DNA of 64,000 bases, from the NCBI GenBank assembly GCA_963821235.1, contig CAWGCS010000001.1, positions 868,001 through 932,000 of the forward strand, in the 5' to 3' direction. Source of the stretch: CTSoil-043 sp963821235 (GTDB lineage: Bacteria; Chloroflexota; Limnocylindria; Limnocylindrales; CSP1-4). The number at the start of each line of letters is the position of its first letter. The stretch's first letter is position 1. The notes beneath the pieces were generated by a model. It was given only the letters and a program-made list of their open reading frames with translations, searched no databases and had not been told where the DNA came from. Shown here one piece after another: positions 7,481 through 15,782 of the stretch. Position numbers and translations under genes: made by a program.

Positions 7481-8719
7481 ATGCCGAAGACCTTCTCCGA
7501 CCTGATGCGCGAGGCCCGCGCCGAGATCCGTGAGGTGACGCCGCTCGAGGCCGACCAGCTTCGCGCGAACCCCCGCGCCGCGCTCGTCGACGTGCGCGAG
7601 GACAGCGAATGGGAGCAGGGGCACGTCCCCGGCGCCCATCACGTCGCCAAGAGCTACCTGGAGCAGCAGATCGAGGCCTATGTCCCCGACCGGGCGACGC
7701 CGGTCGTCCTCTACTGCGCCGGCGGCGTCCGCTCGCTGTTCGCCGCCCAGACGCTGCGGGCCATGGGCTACCAGGACGTCGTGTCCATGTCGGGCGGCTT
7801 CCAGCAGTGGAAGGCGCTGGGCCTGCCCTGGACCCAGCCGGCGCTCCTGTCCGACGAGCAGAAGCGTCGCTACAGCCGCCACCTCCTGATCCCGGAGGTC
7901 GGGGCGGAGGGCCAGGCGCGGCTGCTCGGCTCCCGAGCGCTTCTCATCGGCGCCGGGGGCCTTGGGTCGCCGGCGGCCCTCTACCTGGCCGCGGCGGGAG
8001 TGGGGACGATCGGGATCGTCGACTTCGACGTCGTCGACCTCTCGAACCTCCAGCGCCAGGTGGTCCACACGACGGGCCGGATCGGCGAGAAGAAGGTGAT
8101 CTCGGCCGAGATCGCCATCAAGGCCCTCAACCCCGACGTCGAGGTCATCGCCCACGAAGAGGTCCTGGGGCCGACGAACGTGGAGCGGATCATCGCCGGC
8201 TACGACGTGATCCTCGACGGCACCGACACCTTCGAGACCCGCTACACGCTCAACGACGCGGCGGTGGCGGCCGGCATCCCGGTCGTCCACGCCTCGGTCT
8301 TCCGCTTCGAGGGCCAGCTCACCACGTTCGTCCCCTTCGAGGGTCCGTGCTACCGCTGCCTCTATCCGACGCCGCCGCCGCCGGAGCTCGCCCCCGGCTG
8401 CTCCGTGGCGGGGGTCCTGGGCGTGGTGCCGGGGATCATGGGCATGCTCCAGACGAACGAGGCCCTGAAGATCCTGCTGGGGATCGGCGACACGCTCGCG
8501 GGGCGCCTGCTCCTCTTCGATGCCCTCGACGCCTCGTTCACCGAGCTGCGGCTCCGGCGCGACCCGGCCTGCCCCGTCTGCTCCGACGCGGCGGTGGCCG
8601 CCCGCCAGGCCGGGCGGCCGCTGGACCTCCCGGCGACCGCCGCCGGCTCCGAGACCCCGGCGGCGACCGAGGGGCTCGTCTTCCCGTTCCCGGTCCCGAC
8701 GCACGAGGTGCGCGCGTGA
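7481..8719 (+). CDS. Rhodanese-E1 (ThiF/MoeB) fusion activating a sulfur carrier protein
   Basis: This 412-residue fusion has an N-terminal rhodanese domain (residues about 15-115; active-site Cys in VVLYCAGGVRS) and a C-terminal E1-like adenylyltransferase. The E1 part shows GAGGLGSPAALYLAAAGVG, the catalytic-region DGTDTFETRY, and two zinc CxxC pairs, CYRC and CPVC. Enzymes of this type adenylate the C-terminal Gly-Gly of a MoaD/ThiS/CysO protein and exchange AMP for sulfur. Mycobacterial MoeZ has the reverse order, E1 then rhodanese. I chose MPKTFSDLM as start; ATG 7460 would add seven residues. Its stop overlaps the cysO start (GTGA). With cysO and cysM next, its substrate is most likely CysO. 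Confidence 0.9.
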   Translation: MPKTFSDLMREARAEIREVTPLEADQLRANPRAALVDVREDSEWEQGHVPGAHHVAKSYLEQQIEAYVPDRATPVVLYCAGGVRSLFAAQTLRAMGYQDVVSMSGGFQQWKALGLPWTQPALLSDEQKRRYSRHLLIPEVGAEGQARLLGSRALLIGAGGLGSPAALYLAAAGVGTIGIVDFDVVDLSNLQRQVVHTTGRIGEKKVISAEIAIKALNPDVEVIAHEEVLGPTNVERIIAGYDVILDGTDTFETRYTLNDAAVAAGIPVVHASVFRFEGQLTTFVPFEGPCYRCLYPTPPPPELAPGCSVAGVLGVVPGIMGMLQTNEALKILLGIGDTLAGRLLLFDALDASFTELRLRRDPACPVCSDAAVAARQAGRPLDLPATAAGSETPAATEGLVFPFPVPTHEVRA

Positions 8720-8994
8720 GCACCGTCCGCATCCCGCCCGTGCTGCGGGCCCAGGCCGGCGGGGCCAAGACCGTGGACCTCGCCGGCGCGACGGTCGGCG
8801 AGGTGCTCGACGCCCTCGTGACGGCGCACCCCGGGCTGCGCGCCCAGCTCTTCACCGACAACGGGGCGCTCAACCGCTTCGTCAATGTCTACGTCGACGG
8901 CCAGGACGTCCGCTATACAGGCGAGCTGGGAACGCCGGTCGCCGGCCGCGACGAGGTCGTGATCCTGCCGGCGATGGCGGGCGGGGCCGGCTGA
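8716..8994 (+). CDS. cysO: CysO-like sulfur carrier protein (MoaD/ThiS fold)
   Basis: This small beta-grasp protein (92 aa) is the thiocarboxylate sulfur donor for cysteine synthase CysM. It is recognised by its size, the NRFVNVYVDGQDVRY core and the carrier tail AMAGGAG. The Gly-Gly is not terminal: two residues, Ala-Gly, follow it and must be removed before adenylation can occur. The JAMM protease encoded at 10618 is the obvious candidate. The GTG start overlaps the upstream stop, and cysM starts 2 bp after its own stop, so all three are translated as a unit. Confidence 0.9.
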   Translation: MSTVRIPPVLRAQAGGAKTVDLAGATVGEVLDALVTAHPGLRAQLFTDNGALNRFVNVYVDGQDVRYTGELGTPVAGRDEVVILPAMAGGAG

Positions 8995-8996
8995 CC

Positions 8997-10097
8997 GTGG
9001 GCGGGGGGACGAGGGTCCCGATCGACCCGGGCGTGCTGGAGGTCGACGCCCACCCGGCCGATGGCCGCCCGGCGGAAGCCGAGCGGCCGCACAACGGCCA
9101 CGGCGTCGGCGCCGACCACCCCCACTTCCACGATCACGACGAGCTGCCCCGCCACGGGGGCCGGCACGCCTCGATCCTCGACGCTGTCGGGCACACGCCC
9201 CTCGTCGAGATCCCCCGGATGAGCCCGAAGGCGACGGTCCGCATCTTCGCCAAGCTCGAGATGTACAACCCCACGGGCTCGGTGAAGGACCGGGTCGCCA
9301 AGTACCTCGTCGAGGACCTCGAGCGGCGCGGCCTCCTCCACGACGACTCGATCATCCTGGAGCCCACCTCCGGCAACACGGGGATCGCCCTGGCCATGAT
9401 CGGGCGACGGCGCGGCTACCGCGTCGCGCTCGTCATGCCCGACAACGTCACCCAGGAGCGGCGCCAGGTCGCGGCCCTCTACGGCGCCGAGATCATCGAT
9501 TCGCCCGGCGCGCAGGGGAGCAACGGCGCCATCGCCCTGGCCAAGGAGCTGGTCGCCCGCGACGCGCGCTTCGTGATGCCCTACCAGTACGGCAACCCGG
9601 CCAACCCGCTCGCCCACTACGAGACGACCGGCCCGGAGATCCTGGCCGACTGCCCGGAGGTCGACGTCTTCGTGGCCGGGCTGGGCACGTCCGGGACGCT
9701 CGTCGGCACCGGCCGCTACCTCAAGGAGCATCGGCCGGGCGTCCGGGTCATCGCCGCGGAGCCGCTTCCCGGGGAGAATGTGCAGGGGCTCCGCTCCCTC
9801 GAGGAGGGCTTCGTCCCCGAGATCTTCGATCCGGCCGTCCTCGACGGGAAGTACCTCGTCAGCAACCGCGAGGCGGTCGCCGCCCTGCGCGAGCTGGTCT
9901 TCCGCGAGGGGATCTTCGCCGGGCCGTCGTGCGGCGCCGTGCTCGTCGCGGCCGGGCGGGTGGCGAAGACGATGGAGTCCGGGACGATCGTCGTGCTCCT
10001 CCCCGACGGTGGCTGGAAGTACCTCTCCGCGGGCACGTTCAGCCGCGACCTCGACGACATGGAGGAGGATCTCGAAGGCGGCGTCTCCTGGTGGTGA
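8997..10097 (+). CDS. cysM: CysM, sulfur-carrier-dependent cysteine synthase
   Basis: This PLP-dependent beta-replacement enzyme (366 aa) adds sulfur to an activated serine. The PLP lysine lies in NPTGSVKDR, the substrate loop in TSGNTG, and the glycine-rich loop in GLGTSGTLVGTGRYLKE. The neighbourhood (E1-rhodanese, CysO, Mec) points to the CysO-thiocarboxylate-using type, which in Mycobacterium uses O-phosphoserine. From the GTG at 8997 the protein has a 55-residue N-terminal extension before HASILDAVGHTPL, with a His-rich patch (HNGHG, HPHFHDHDELPRHGGRH) of possible metal-binding character. No alternative start lies close to the catalytic domain. Confidence 0.93.
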   Translation: MGGGTRVPIDPGVLEVDAHPADGRPAEAERPHNGHGVGADHPHFHDHDELPRHGGRHASILDAVGHTPLVEIPRMSPKATVRIFAKLEMYNPTGSVKDRVAKYLVEDLERRGLLHDDSIILEPTSGNTGIALAMIGRRRGYRVALVMPDNVTQERRQVAALYGAEIIDSPGAQGSNGAIALAKELVARDARFVMPYQYGNPANPLAHYETTGPEILADCPEVDVFVAGLGTSGTLVGTGRYLKEHRPGVRVIAAEPLPGENVQGLRSLEEGFVPEIFDPAVLDGKYLVSNREAVAALRELVFREGIFAGPSCGAVLVAAGRVAKTMESGTIVVLLPDGGWKYLSAGTFSRDLDDMEEDLEGGVSWW

Positions 10098-10163
10098 GGC
10101 GGCGACCGGCGGCTGACGCGGGCCCGCCGGGGGTCGCCGCGCGCCGGAGGGCGCACGGGCGGC

Positions 10164-10256
10164 GGGCGACGCTGGATCGCGCCGGGCCGGTCGCGCCTCG
10201 ACGTGGCGCCGGGTCGGGGGCTCGGCGCAGGGCGACGCTGGATCGCGCCGGGCCGG
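10164..10256. repeat. Pair of 27-bp direct repeats, 66 bp apart
   Basis: The 27 bp sequence starting GGGCGACGCTGGATCGCGCC occurs at 10164-10190 and again at 10230-10256 without mismatch. A shorter related copy follows near 10291. Confidence 0.75.
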
Positions 10257-10310
10257 GCGCACAACGGGCCCGCCACGCGCGCCCTGAGATGCACGATCGC
10301 GCCAGGCGGG

Positions 10311-10334
10311 GTGGCATCCAGCCGTCGATGCCAC
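10311..10334. other. Perfect 8-bp inverted repeat
   Basis: GTGGCATC (10311-10318) and GATGCCAC (10327-10334) are separated by 8 bp. It could be an operator or an RNA hairpin. No T-run follows. Confidence 0.5.
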
Positions 10335-10617
10335 GCGGAGTGGAATCGCGGCCTCGAACCGGGGCTCGTGTCAGGCCGAGTGGCGCCGCCAGCCTGTCTC
10401 GTGCTCGAGGAATTGGCCAGACCGCGGTTTCGCGGATTCGCCGAGCGTGGTCCCCGCGAATCTGCCAGACGGAGTGGCACGAGCACGGCCAATCGACGCC
10501 ACCGGGAATCCGGCGGGCAGCCCGGGGCCCGGCCACGTGACCGGCCGCGCTCGCGGTGGGCGGCATCAGGCGCCCCGCAGGTCCGCCGCAGGGCCGAAGC
10601 CCGTCCGGCCCGATCGC

Positions 10618-11052
10618 GTGACGCTCCCCTCGGCCATTCGCGACGCCCTCGTCGCCCACGCCCGCGCCGAGTACCCCAACGAAGCCTGCGGCCTGATCGA
10701 GGGCACGGCGCCTGCGGCCGAGGGCGGCAGGGCCACGGCCTGGCACCCGACACGCAACCGGGCCGCCTCGCCGCTGCGCTACGAGATCGATCCCGACGAT
10801 CTCCTCCGCCTCTCGCTGGCGATCGACGACGCCGACGGCGCGATCTGGGGGATCGTCCACAGCCACGTCCGCTCGCCCGCCCGGCCCAGCCCCACTGACC
10901 TCGGCCTGGCGTTCTACCCGGATGCCCTCTACCTGCTCGTGTCGCTGAGCGAGCAGGAGGCGGACCCGCTGACCGGCGCGGAGAGCGTCCGAGCCTGGCG
11001 GATCATCGACGGTCGGGCCTCCGAGGTCGCCCTGGGGATCGGCCCGGGCTGA
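10618..11052 (+). CDS. mec: Mec-like JAMM metalloprotease for CysO
   Basis: This 144-residue M67-family zinc protease has the JAMM signature HSHVRSPARPSPTD (H-x-H-x7-S-x2-D) and an upstream glutamate in YPNEACGLI. Mycobacterium Mec cleaves cysteine from the CysO-cysteine adduct made by CysM, completing this cysteine pathway. Here it could in addition trim the Ala-Gly tail of CysO, as related JAMM proteases do for carriers with extended C-termini. Start is taken as GTG 10618, since homologues begin right before this helix; the open frame extends further upstream without similarity. Confidence 0.9.
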   Translation: MTLPSAIRDALVAHARAEYPNEACGLIEGTAPAAEGGRATAWHPTRNRAASPLRYEIDPDDLLRLSLAIDDADGAIWGIVHSHVRSPARPSPTDLGLAFYPDALYLLVSLSEQEADPLTGAESVRAWRIIDGRASEVALGIGPG

Positions 11053-11053
11053 C

Positions 11054-11117
11054 GGCCGCCGTGAGGTCGGCCGCCGTGAGGTCGGCGCCGTGGGGTCGGC
11101 GCCGTGGGGTCGGCGCC
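11054..11117. repeat. Short tandem repeat, four units of 14-15 bp
   Basis: Two exact 15 bp units (GGCCGCCGTGAGGTC at 11054-11068 and 11069-11083) are followed by two exact 14 bp units (GGCGCCGTGGGGTC at 11084-11097 and 11098-11111) and a partial one. They lie just after the mec stop. Confidence 0.85.
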
Positions 11118-11155
11118 GGCGGCCCCAAGCCCGCATCCGGGCGATCATTGGCCCC

Positions 11156-11734
11156 ATGGACACCCGCCCCCACGTCCTGGCACCGGCCGGGATCGCCGCA
11201 CCGCCGCTCGCCGGCCATCGCGTCGGGCTTCGACCGGTCCTCCCGGAGGACGTGCCAGTCCTCACCGCCATCCTCGCCGAGCCGGATGTCGCCCGCTGGT
11301 GGCCCGGCTACGACTCCGCCCGCGTCGAGGAAGAGCTCCTCACGGCCGATGCCGAGACCATCGTCTGGGCGATCGAGGCCCGCCTCGATCCCGCCGGGCC
11401 GCCCGCCGTCGTGGGTGCCATCCAGGCCTGGGAGGAGCCGAACGAGGAGTACCGCCACGCCGGGATCGACATCTTCCTGGCGACGGCCGCCCAGGGCCGA
11501 GGCCTCGGCCCTGGCGCGATCCGGGCGGTGGCCCGCTGGCTCATCTCGCAGCGCGGCCACCATCGCCTGACGATCGACCCGGCCGTCACCAACCGGCGCG
11601 CGATCAAGGCCTACGCCGGGCTGGGCTTCCGGCCGGTCGGGACGCTGCGCGCCTACCAGCGGATGCCGGACGGGACCTGGCTCGACGGGCTCCTGATGGA
11701 GCTGATCGCCGACGAGCTGATCGAGGAGGCCTGA
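11156..11734 (+). CDS. GNAT-family N-acetyltransferase, AAC(6')-like
   Basis: This 192-residue protein looks like the acetyl-CoA transferases that modify aminoglycosides or other primary amines. It has the N-terminal LRPVLPEDVPVL, a WW in VARWWPGYD as in AAC(6') proteins, an acetyl-CoA loop QGRGLGPGAIRAVARWL, and the C-terminal AIKAYAGLGFRPVGTLR followed by WLDGLLMELI. Start is taken at ATG 11156; an upstream in-frame start at 11090 would fall in the tandem repeats. The substrate is unknown, and resistance activity should not be assumed from the family alone. It stands alone and converges on the ECF genes. Confidence 0.85.
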   Translation: MDTRPHVLAPAGIAAPPLAGHRVGLRPVLPEDVPVLTAILAEPDVARWWPGYDSARVEEELLTADAETIVWAIEARLDPAGPPAVVGAIQAWEEPNEEYRHAGIDIFLATAAQGRGLGPGAIRAVARWLISQRGHHRLTIDPAVTNRRAIKAYAGLGFRPVGTLRAYQRMPDGTWLDGLLMELIADELIEEA

Positions 11735-11854
11735 GCCGCCGGAGGGCGAGGGTGCACGAGGCCGGCGCCCATCGAGGCGAGGCCCCTGGCGGGGGGCGGT
11801 GCCCGTGGGGGTGAGGCGCGTGACGCGGGCCAGCCGCGATGTGCGAACGGCGGG

Positions 11855-13621
11855 TCAGCGGGCCCTGGCCGCCAGCCGCTCGACGACCGCCTCGAGGAGG
11901 GCCGCCGGCGTGGCCGGCATCGCGTCGAGGCCCAGCCACGCGGCCAGCACCGCCAGGGGCGGCGGCTCCAGCCCGGTGGAGGCGAGGAGCGCCGCGTTCC
12001 CCTCCGCGAGGATCGTCCACGGCGGCCCGTCGGCGACGATCTCGCCCTGCCGCATCACGATGACCCGCCCGAAGTGCCGGGCGGCGAACTCCATGTCGTG
12101 GGTGACGGCCACGACCGTCCGGCCCGCCGCGACCCAGGTGTCGACGATGGCCCCGACCCGGGCGACCCCGGGGGCGTCCTGCCCCGTCGTCGGCTCGTCG
12201 AGGACCAGCACGGCCGGGTCCATGGCCAGCACGCTCGCCAGGGCCACCAGCTTCCGCTCTGACAGCCCGAGGTCGTAGGGGTTCTCCAGGGACCGTTCGG
12301 CCAGGCCGACGGTGGCCAGCGCCTGGGCGACGAGCCGGGCGGCCTCGCCGTCCGGGAGGCCGAGATTGCGAGGACCGAAGGCGACCTCGCGCTCGACCGA
12401 GCGGCTGAAGAGCTGGCGGTCGGGGTCCTGGAAGACGAAGCCGACGGTCCGGGCCGCCTCCGCGATCGTCTGGCCGGCGAGGTCGCGACCCCCGACCCGA
12501 ACCGATCCGGCGGCCGGGGCAAGGATCCGCACCAGGTGCTTGACCAGCGTCGTCTTGCCGGATCCGTTCTGCCCGACGATCGCCACCGCCTCGCCCGGCT
12601 CGATCGCGAGGCTCACGCCCCGCAGCGCCTCCATCCCGCCCGGATAGACGTGCCGCAGGTCGCGGACCTCGATCGCGGCCGCGGGCTGGTCGCGAACCGC
12701 CTGCCACGGCGCCGCCACCGGCGCGCCGCCGCCCGCCGGTGAGCCGGCCGACCGCAGCGCGCCAGCCGCCGCCGCGATGCGCTCCCGGCCCGCGGCGTGC
12801 AGCTCATCCGCCACCGCCGGGAGGTCCAGGGCCTGCGAGGCGGGCAGCCCCAGGGCGGCCGCCAGGCTCGCGACGGCCGGGACGGCGATGCCGGCGCGCC
12901 CGCCGAGGGCGGGTCCCAGGGCAGCCCCGGGTACGTCGATCCCGACCGCCACGCCGCCATCGAGGACCAGCAGGCGTCCGACCTGCCCGAGGACCGCGGC
13001 CTTGTGCTCGGCGACGAGCACGGACGTCCCGTCGCCTGCCCGCCGCTCCAGCAGCTCCGCGACGGCCCGCGTCCCTGCCGGATCGAGCTGGGCCGTGGGC
13101 TCGTCGAGGACGAGGAGGCCCGGACCCATGCACAGGATGGCGGCGATCGCCACCCGTTGCTGCTCTCCGCCGGAGAGCGCCGTCGGCAGCCGTTCGGCCA
13201 GGTGGGCGATGCCGAGGGCCGCGAGAGTCCGCTCGATGCGGGCGTCCATCGCCTCCCGGGCGACGCCCAGGTTCTCCAGCCCGAAGGCGAGCTCCTCGCG
13301 GACCGTCAGCTTCGAGCCGGACAGCTGGTTCGAGGGGGTCGAGAAGACGATCCCGACGCGGCGCGGGAGGTCCCGGGCGGGCGTCTCGGCGACGTCGGCG
13401 CCGGCGATCCTCACGACGCCCCCGAGGCGAGCGCGCACCACGCGGGGGATGAAGGCCGCCGCGGCGAGGGCCAGGGTCGACTTCCCGGCGCCGTTCCGGC
13501 CGCCGACGCCCACCATCTCGCCCGAGGCCACGGCAAGGTCGATCCCGGTGAGAGCCGGCGCCCGGCGCCCGTGGTAGCGGACCTCGAGCCCGGCAAGCTC
13601 GAGGGCGGCGTCGGCTGTCAC
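11855..13621 (-). CDS. ecfA: Fused two-domain ECF transporter ATPase (A-A')
   Basis: A single 588-residue protein carries both ATPase domains of an energy-coupling factor importer. Domain one (about residues 5-240) has GRNGAGKSTLA, LSGGEQQRVAIA and LLVLDEPTAQLDP. Domain two (about 315-540) has GQNGSGKTTLV, LSERKLVALASVLAMDP and LVLDEPTTGQD. Its second signature reads GLSERKLV rather than LSGGQ. The GTG start overlaps the T-component stop (GTGA). In most bacteria these ATPases are two genes; fusions are known in several phyla. ATP hydrolysis by this subunit drives toppling of the S component held by EcfT. Confidence 0.9.
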   Translation of the reverse strand: MTADAALELAGLEVRYHGRRAPALTGIDLAVASGEMVGVGGRNGAGKSTLALAAAAFIPRVVRARLGGVVRIAGADVAETPARDLPRRVGIVFSTPSNQLSGSKLTVREELAFGLENLGVAREAMDARIERTLAALGIAHLAERLPTALSGGEQQRVAIAAILCMGPGLLVLDEPTAQLDPAGTRAVAELLERRAGDGTSVLVAEHKAAVLGQVGRLLVLDGGVAVGIDVPGAALGPALGGRAGIAVPAVASLAAALGLPASQALDLPAVADELHAAGRERIAAAAGALRSAGSPAGGGAPVAAPWQAVRDQPAAAIEVRDLRHVYPGGMEALRGVSLAIEPGEAVAIVGQNGSGKTTLVKHLVRILAPAAGSVRVGGRDLAGQTIAEAARTVGFVFQDPDRQLFSRSVEREVAFGPRNLGLPDGEAARLVAQALATVGLAERSLENPYDLGLSERKLVALASVLAMDPAVLVLDEPTTGQDAPGVARVGAIVDTWVAAGRTVVAVTHDMEFAARHFGRVIVMRQGEIVADGPPWTILAEGNAALLASTGLEPPPLAVLAAWLGLDAMPATPAALLEAVVERLAARAR

Positions 13622-14403
13622 CGGATCCCCAGGGCAGGGCCGGCGAACGGCCAGATCAGGACCGCCGCGATCGCCGCGACCAGCCCGAGGCGCAGCCATC
13701 GGTCGAGGGGCGGGTCGGGCACGAGGCGATAGGCCGTCCGGGTGCCGCCCGCCCCGAAGCCGCGGGCCTCGAGGGCGAAGGTCCGCTCCCGGACGTCGAT
13801 GAGCGAGCCGAGCATCACGGGCCCGATGAGCGGGAGGAGCGCCCGCACCCGCCGTCCGAGCGAGCCGCCGATCTCGAGGCCGCGGGCCTGCTGGGCCTCG
13901 AGGATGGTCGCTGCGCTCTCCTGGAGGCGGGGGACCATCTGGACGGCGGAGAGGATGACCCAGGCGAACCGATGGCTCGCACCCCTCGCCACCAGCGACT
14001 CGAGGAGGTCGTCGGGGAGGGTCGACTGGAGGAACGCGATCGAGGCCATGAAGGCCACCAGCACGCGGCCGGCCGTCACGAGGCCGAAGACGATGCCCTC
14101 GCGGGACAGGACGAGGGGGCCCAGGCGGCCGATCACGTCGACGGCGCCCGGATAGAAGAGCGCGTTCACCACGAGGATGGAGGCGATCAGGACGGCCGGG
14201 ATGCGCAGGGCCCGGACCATCGACCCGCCGAGGCCGTTGCCGACGGCGACGACGAGGCAGCCGGCCGCCAGCGCGAGCAGGGTCATGGGCGGCAGGAGGA
14301 ACGCGGCGAGGACGACCCAGGCAAGGGCGAGCAGCTTGGTTGCCGGGTTGCGTCGGTGGAGCCAGCTCGCGCCGGGACGGAAGTAGCCGCTGGCTGCCTG
14401 CAC
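13618..14403 (-). CDS. ecfT: ECF transporter transmembrane coupling subunit (T component)
   Basis: This 261-residue membrane protein is the scaffold of the ECF importer. It begins with FRPGASWLHRRNPATKLLAL, typical of EcfT, and has hydrophobic segments near residues 28-65, 70-90, 105-130 and 235-258. The coupling-helix signature containing Ala-Arg-Gly appears in QQARGLEIGG, with a second one, ALEARGFGAG, near residue 210. These are the two helices that dock on the ATPase domains. The start is a GTG 27 bp after the S-component stop. Confidence 0.9.
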   Translation of the reverse strand: MQAASGYFRPGASWLHRRNPATKLLALAWVVLAAFLLPPMTLLALAAGCLVVAVGNGLGGSMVRALRIPAVLIASILVVNALFYPGAVDVIGRLGPLVLSREGIVFGLVTAGRVLVAFMASIAFLQSTLPDDLLESLVARGASHRFAWVILSAVQMVPRLQESAATILEAQQARGLEIGGSLGRRVRALLPLIGPVMLGSLIDVRERTFALEARGFGAGGTRTAYRLVPDPPLDRWLRLGLVAAIAAVLIWPFAGPALGIR

Positions 14404-14430
14404 AGGATGCCTGGCGCTCGCCCGGCCGCG

Positions 14431-15645
14431 TCAGTCGCCGACCGTCGACTCGCCCCGGCTGAACATCGTGCGGACGGTCAGCGGGAGGGCGGCCAGGATC
14501 AGGAAGACGACGCTGTAGCTGATCGTCTTGTCCAGCGGGTCGCTGGTCAGGCCCTGGGCGAAGGTGGACTGGAAGACGTTGAGGCCGAGCGTCCGGAAGA
14601 GGGCCACCAGGGCGTCGGTGCCGGAGCCGGTCACGCCGCCGAAGACGCCGGCCGCGATCGGCGCCGAGATGGCGGCCGCCACGAGGCCCGTCGTGAGGCC
14701 GCCGACCCAGACCGGGAAGAGGCGGGACCGCTCGCCCTGCGATGCCCAGCGCCAGACGAGGAAGGCCACCACGATCGCCACGACCAGAACGCCGGCGAAG
14801 CCAGCCGGGTCGGCGATCGCCAGGCTCGTGAGGTTCGCGCCGCCGAGGAAGGTGTCGGGCGTGCCGTCATCGTTGAGGCCGTCGACGAGGGAGAAGTAGC
14901 CGTTCGGGGCGAAGAGCAGGCGCAGCAGGGCGAAGACGAGCGCCCCCGCCGCCAGGGCGGTGGCGACGGCCAGGTAGCGGGCGATCCTGGGGTCGTTCGC
15001 TCCCAGGCGGAAGACGGTGCGGCCGGAGAGCCAGGCCACGACGACGCCGGCCGCCACGATGAGGAGGCCGAGGAGGACGAAGCGCATCTGCGAGTCGAGG
15101 TCCTCGAACGAGAACGAGAGGCCGATCGTCTGCTGGATGACGAGCATCGCAACGGCCGAGGCCGCCACGCCGGCCGCGAGGGCGAGGAACCCGCCCACGC
15201 GCTCGTCGTCGGCGCGCAGGCGGAACGCCCCACGGCCCGCCCAGAAGCCCGCCATCAGGCCGATGACCGCGGCGACGGGCGCGAAGAACGCGATCGTCGG
15301 CCCGGCGCCGCCCGGGACGGGGAGGATCGCCCAGATCAAGTTGGCCAGGAGGCCGGTGAGGGCGCCCGCCCAGGGGCCGGCGACCACGCCGACGAGCACC
15401 GTGCCGATCGAGTCGAGGTAGATCGGCAGGCGCAGGGCGACCACGATCGCGCCCACGGCGATGTTGATGGCGATCGCCACGGGCATGAGGGCCAGGGTGG
15501 CGGTGGAGAGGTCGCGCGATCGGACGGTGACGAACGCCAGGAGGACGACCCCGACGACGAGCGCCGCCAGGTACGCCAGCTGGATCGGCTCGATGCAGCC
15601 CTCGGCCTGGCCCTCGGCGCACACCTGGAGCCACGACAGGTCCAT
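14431..15645 (-). CDS. ECF transporter substrate-binding S component, long form
   Basis: This 404-residue membrane protein precedes the T and A subunits, so it is the likely substrate-specificity subunit. Usual S components have about 180-220 residues and six helices. This one is twice that, with roughly ten to twelve hydrophobic segments. The first half holds YLDSIGTVLVGVVAGPWAGA, typical of S components. The second half ends KTISYSVVFLILAALP. ATG 15645 has GGGGAGG 8-9 nt upstream. The nucleoside hydrolase directly upstream suggests nucleosides as substrate; this is inference from context. I saw no thiamine or other riboswitch in the 137 bp leader. Confidence 0.78.
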   Translation of the reverse strand: MDLSWLQVCAEGQAEGCIEPIQLAYLAALVVGVVLLAFVTVRSRDLSTATLALMPVAIAINIAVGAIVVALRLPIYLDSIGTVLVGVVAGPWAGALTGLLANLIWAILPVPGGAGPTIAFFAPVAAVIGLMAGFWAGRGAFRLRADDERVGGFLALAAGVAASAVAMLVIQQTIGLSFSFEDLDSQMRFVLLGLLIVAAGVVVAWLSGRTVFRLGANDPRIARYLAVATALAAGALVFALLRLLFAPNGYFSLVDGLNDDGTPDTFLGGANLTSLAIADPAGFAGVLVVAIVVAFLVWRWASQGERSRLFPVWVGGLTTGLVAAAISAPIAAGVFGGVTGSGTDALVALFRTLGLNVFQSTFAQGLTSDPLDKTISYSVVFLILAALPLTVRTMFSRGESTVGD

Positions 15646-15782
15646 GAGTCGCTGCCTCCCCTCTGCTCCGCCGCCTCGCGGCGCGACCGACGGCCACCCG
15701 GTGCGCGACCCTCCCGCTCGGCGGTGGCGACAGTATCCCGCGTCACGGTGCCCTTCGCGACCCGCGTTTCGGCCGGATCGCC

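Larger units (their letters stand above)
10098..10617. other. 520 bp repeat-rich non-coding interval between cysM and mec
   Basis: I see no convincing gene here. It holds two exact 27 bp direct repeats (10164-10190, 10230-10256), a degenerate third copy near 10291-10311, a perfect hairpin at 10311-10334, and an imperfect inverted repeat at 10432-10441/10456-10465. The second half (from about 10335) is less GC-rich than the flanking genes. It may be decayed DNA or a repeat element between two genes of one pathway. Confidence 0.6.

Noticed and set aside
10098..11120. CRISPR array from repeats around cysM-mec
   Set aside because: Only two or three repeat copies, unequal spacing, no cas genes.
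15646..15782. Possible TPP or other riboswitch before the ECF S component
   Set aside because: No conserved thi-box or other riboswitch core was visible in the 137 bp leader.
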